Source: Populus alba (lineage: Eukaryota > Streptophyta > Magnoliopsida > Malpighiales > Salicaceae). From it: a stretch of 64,000 bases of DNA. Under the pieces are notes generated by a model, which was not told the DNA's origin, ran no database searches, and worked only from the letters and a program-made list of their open reading frames with translations. The stretch spans positions 12,090,001 to 12,154,000 of the forward strand of contig NC_133295.1 of the NCBI RefSeq assembly GCF_005239225.2. The letters are read 5' to 3'. The translations under genes and the position numbers were made by a program. Positions 61,291 to 64,000 of this stretch are shown here, one piece after another. Each line of letters begins with the position of its first letter. The stretch's first letter is position 1.

Positions 61291-61330
61291 GTCTCGAAGG
61301 CATGGAAGCTCGAAGAAATAGTCTAGAGAC

Positions 61331-62157
61331 GCTGTTTGGTAATTGTGGGTGCGGGTGAGGTTTACCCACAGCCATATATATCAATGTTTGTAAAGCAAAA
61401 AAAAACTGATTTTACTTGTAGGACCCACTAACCTTTAGAGAAGCAGCAAAATGCTGCTTCTGGTGGGTATTTTTAAGGAACAGTGGACCATAGCTCCTAC
61501 TATTTAGTGAACAGTGGAGACAGTCGCACTGTTCACTAAAGTGAATATATTTTTTTTTTTGGAAAAACTATTGAAAAAAGTTTAGTTTATTTTTTTTCCT
61601 TGAAAAACTAGTGCAGTTAATTGTGAATAATATATTTTTATATTTTTCAAATTAGTTTAAGGTGAATTAAATTTACTCGTACTGTAATCTCAATTTTATT
61701 CCTGATAATATTTTTTCTAATTTCATTGCACACTCAAAAAATCATGGAAACTATAGTTATTGTCGAATGACTTTTGTATGTAATAAAATTGTAAATTTTT
61801 TTTAAAAAATTGTGTTTTACTTGAAAAACTAGTATTTAATATTATTTAATAACACTACATAAATTAGAAATATATCGCATGATGACATAGTATTTGTGGA
61901 AATTTAATCGCAATTCCAATAATAAAGATATCACAATCTTTATTATTTAATAACACTATATAAATTTAAAAAATTCAGTTTTTGTTGTTGCGCGATTAAA
62001 AAACCATGAAAAAATATAGTCATTGTTTGGATAGATTTCATATGTAATGACATTACATATAGTTTAATGGAATAATAAAGAATATTTGATATCAATATTA
62101 TTTATTTCATGATATAATAACAGTAGTTAAATTTACAATATTTAAATTAAAAATTAT

Positions 62158-62197
<40 letters not shown>

Positions 62198-62381
62198 TAT
62201 TTATAAACTCAATTTGAAAAGCATTTTTTAACAAACACATTAAATTATTTTTTGTTCAACCTCAATTTTAACTATAAGTTTTAACCAAGCATATATTTTT
62301 TCCAACCAACCTTAATTAAAAAACTTTTTATAAAATAATTTTTTTTAAAATCATAACAACAATCTCAATACCAAACACATC
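61331..62381. mobile_element. MITE-like family M2, full-length copy in opposite orientation
   Basis: Ends gctgtttggtaattgtgggtgcgggtgagg and, read inward from the right, tgtgtttggtattgagattgttg. The interior contains a (TA)17 microsatellite at 62161-62194. Confidence 0.6.
62161..62194. repeat. (TA)17 microsatellite
   Basis: Uninterrupted tata... of 34 nt inside the M2 element. Confidence 0.9.
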
Positions 62382-62424
62382 TTAAATCTTTCGATCGTTG
62401 CCACACCAAGGTGCCACGAATCCA

Positions 62425-62902
62425 CAGGCTTCACAATTTTTAACTCCTCTTTTGACCAACAATTTCAATAATTAAAAAAAAAAAGCAAAAAATAGTGAAA
62501 GTTAGAGATTATTTAAGAGTATAGTAATAAAAATAATTTATTTGAAAATATATTAAAATAATATATTTTTAGTTTTAAAAGTTATTTTAAATATCATAGC
62601 TCAAACGATAAAAAAAAAAAAAAAAATTATATTTTAAAAAAATAATTTTTTCCTAACACTCATTTAAGCACAGTTCCAAAAGCGTGGATCATTGGGAAAA
62701 AATCATCCTGTATTTTCGTTTTGATAAATGGGGGTGTCTCGAGTCCTGGGTCGGGCGTGAATGATTGAGTGACATTCATAAATCACAGGGTGTGGGCCTC
62801 CGAGGGTGAGTTGCTTCCTCCATTGAACTTAAATGGGCTCAGCCAGTTGGACTAGGCTAAAGAAACTTTTTCTTTTTTCCTGAACCCCTCCTTATTCAAC
62901 GA

Positions 62903-62937
<35 letters not shown>

Positions 62938-62948
62938 TATCCCCTTTA

Positions 62949-62998
<50 letters not shown>

Positions 62999-63034
62999 AT
63001 ATTTTCACTTGAAGTGATTAACTGGTACACATGA

Positions 63035-63045
<11 letters not shown>
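62425..63045 (+). repeat. Duplicated unit C, copy 2
   Basis: Paralogue of 58353-58920, with an M1-like insert at about 62515-62680 and an expanded (AAT)n tract. Confidence 0.8.
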
Positions 63046-63070
<25 letters not shown>

Positions 63071-63081
63071 TATCCCCTTTA

Positions 63082-63116
<35 letters not shown>

Positions 63117-63186
63117 ATATTTTCACTTGAAGTGATTAACTGGTACACATGAATATAATAATAATAATAATAATACATATTTTGAG
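62903..63186. repeat. Compound (AAT)n array with a tandemly copied spacer
   Basis: (AAT)n tracts alternate with gatatcccctttaaa and with acatattttcacttgaagtgattaactggtacacatgaatat. The block occurs twice (about 62936-63034 and 63069-63154) and starts a third time. It probably grew by slippage or unequal exchange. Confidence 0.85.
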
Positions 63187-64000
63187 GAACTTGACTTGGT
63201 AAATAAGCTAGTATTATTTAATTAAATAATAAAAAATAAACAATAATAAGTAAATCGACTGGTATTAAATAAAAAATATAATAAATTAAACAAAAATAAC
63301 ACTGATAAAAGAAAAAAGAAAACGATAAAACTCATTTTCTAACTAATTTAATGTAGAATGACAAAACTAAAAAAAAATACAAAAAAAATAAAAATGATTT
63401 GAGTCATTTCAAATTAGCATGTTAAACCTCCAACCTAGTTTATAATACTATAATTACTCGATAAAAAACAAATAACAACAATTGTAAAAATCAATTTTCT
63501 ATAAACCTAATGTATAAGAGTGAGATAAAAAAAAATCAATTAAAAAAAAAACACTCGTAAAACCTGGGTAAGCCCATAAGACCTAAAAATATAAATAAAA
63601 TTTTATTTTTTAATTAAATTAAATCACTTGCGTGAGAATAATCATGAGATTTTTGATTCATGGTGTTTTGTTTTTATTTGTTTTTTAAGTCACTACTATA
63701 ACAAGTGTAAATTCTTTTAATTATCAAATTCTTAGATTTTTTTGCACTTCTTTGAAAATATTAATATGATAAAAATGAATATATTTATGAATGAACTATG
63801 AAGATTCAATGAATTTTTATTAATGGATATTTATTAATTACTAACATTCATCATAATTAATAAACATTAATGAGTTTTGAGTTCTATAAATATATCTAGT
63901 TGACAGGTGAAAAAATAATGATTAAGAAATATTTTGGTTTTTTTTTTAATTTTTCTTTTTATTATCTCCACATCTTAGAATTTTTTTCTCTATAAAGACA
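63187..64000. other. AT-rich intergenic end of window
   Basis: No gene or clear repeat boundary recognised. Confidence 0.4.

Noticed and set aside
63691..63705. cactactataacaag, resembling a CACTA terminus
   Set aside because: No matching opposite end or coding relic lies inside the window.

Overview
This is an AT-rich, intron-rich plant nuclear segment dominated by transposons. The split genes (GT-AG introns), TATA boxes about 30 bp before transcription starts, plant-specific families (SAUR, ACR, BAHD, plant GH18, steroleosin-like SDR) and abundant Copia, CACTA and MITE sequence point to a woody eudicot. The repeat families and gene types look most like Salicaceae (Populus/Salix), but that is recognition by eye, not a database match.

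Layout. 0-2 kb: flank holding a complete 291-bp TRIM-type retroelement. 2.1-10.8 kb: a six-exon steroleosin-like short-chain dehydrogenase whose third intron holds a very young antisense Copia element (2824-8454) and two MITE-like repeats. 12.5 kb: a small secreted cysteine-rich (defensin-like) gene. 15.1-17.0 kb: a seven-exon four-ACT-domain (ACR) gene. 18.8-20.9 kb: a decayed CACTA element. 21.3-21.6 kb (minus): a RING-H2 E3 gene with an apparent frameshift. 22.6-23.7 kb (minus): a three-exon, single-membrane-span protein of unknown function. 24-27 kb: T-rich repeats. 27.6-28.5 kb: an intronless secreted GH18 chitinase-like gene, whose 3' flank is duplicated at 30.5 kb. 32.4-39.1 kb: an eleven-exon DEK-domain chromatin protein. 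41.0-43.0 kb: a broken BAHD acyltransferase cut in its last codons by a solo LTR. 43-55 kb: two copies of a diverged segmental duplication on either side of a SAUR gene at 51.2 kb. 55-64 kb: gene-free, with nested duplications, MITEs and microsatellites.

The genes form no operon-like group. They are independent loci with roles in lipid-body/steroid metabolism, defence, amino-acid or regulatory ligand sensing, ubiquitination, chromatin and auxin response. The most striking signal is inside the Copia leader: nine consecutive 8-mers fitting GNATATNC, the consensus bound by PHR1-type GARP factors, spaced 21-22 bp apart. This suggests a possible phosphate-responsive control array carried by a recent insertion into a host intron.
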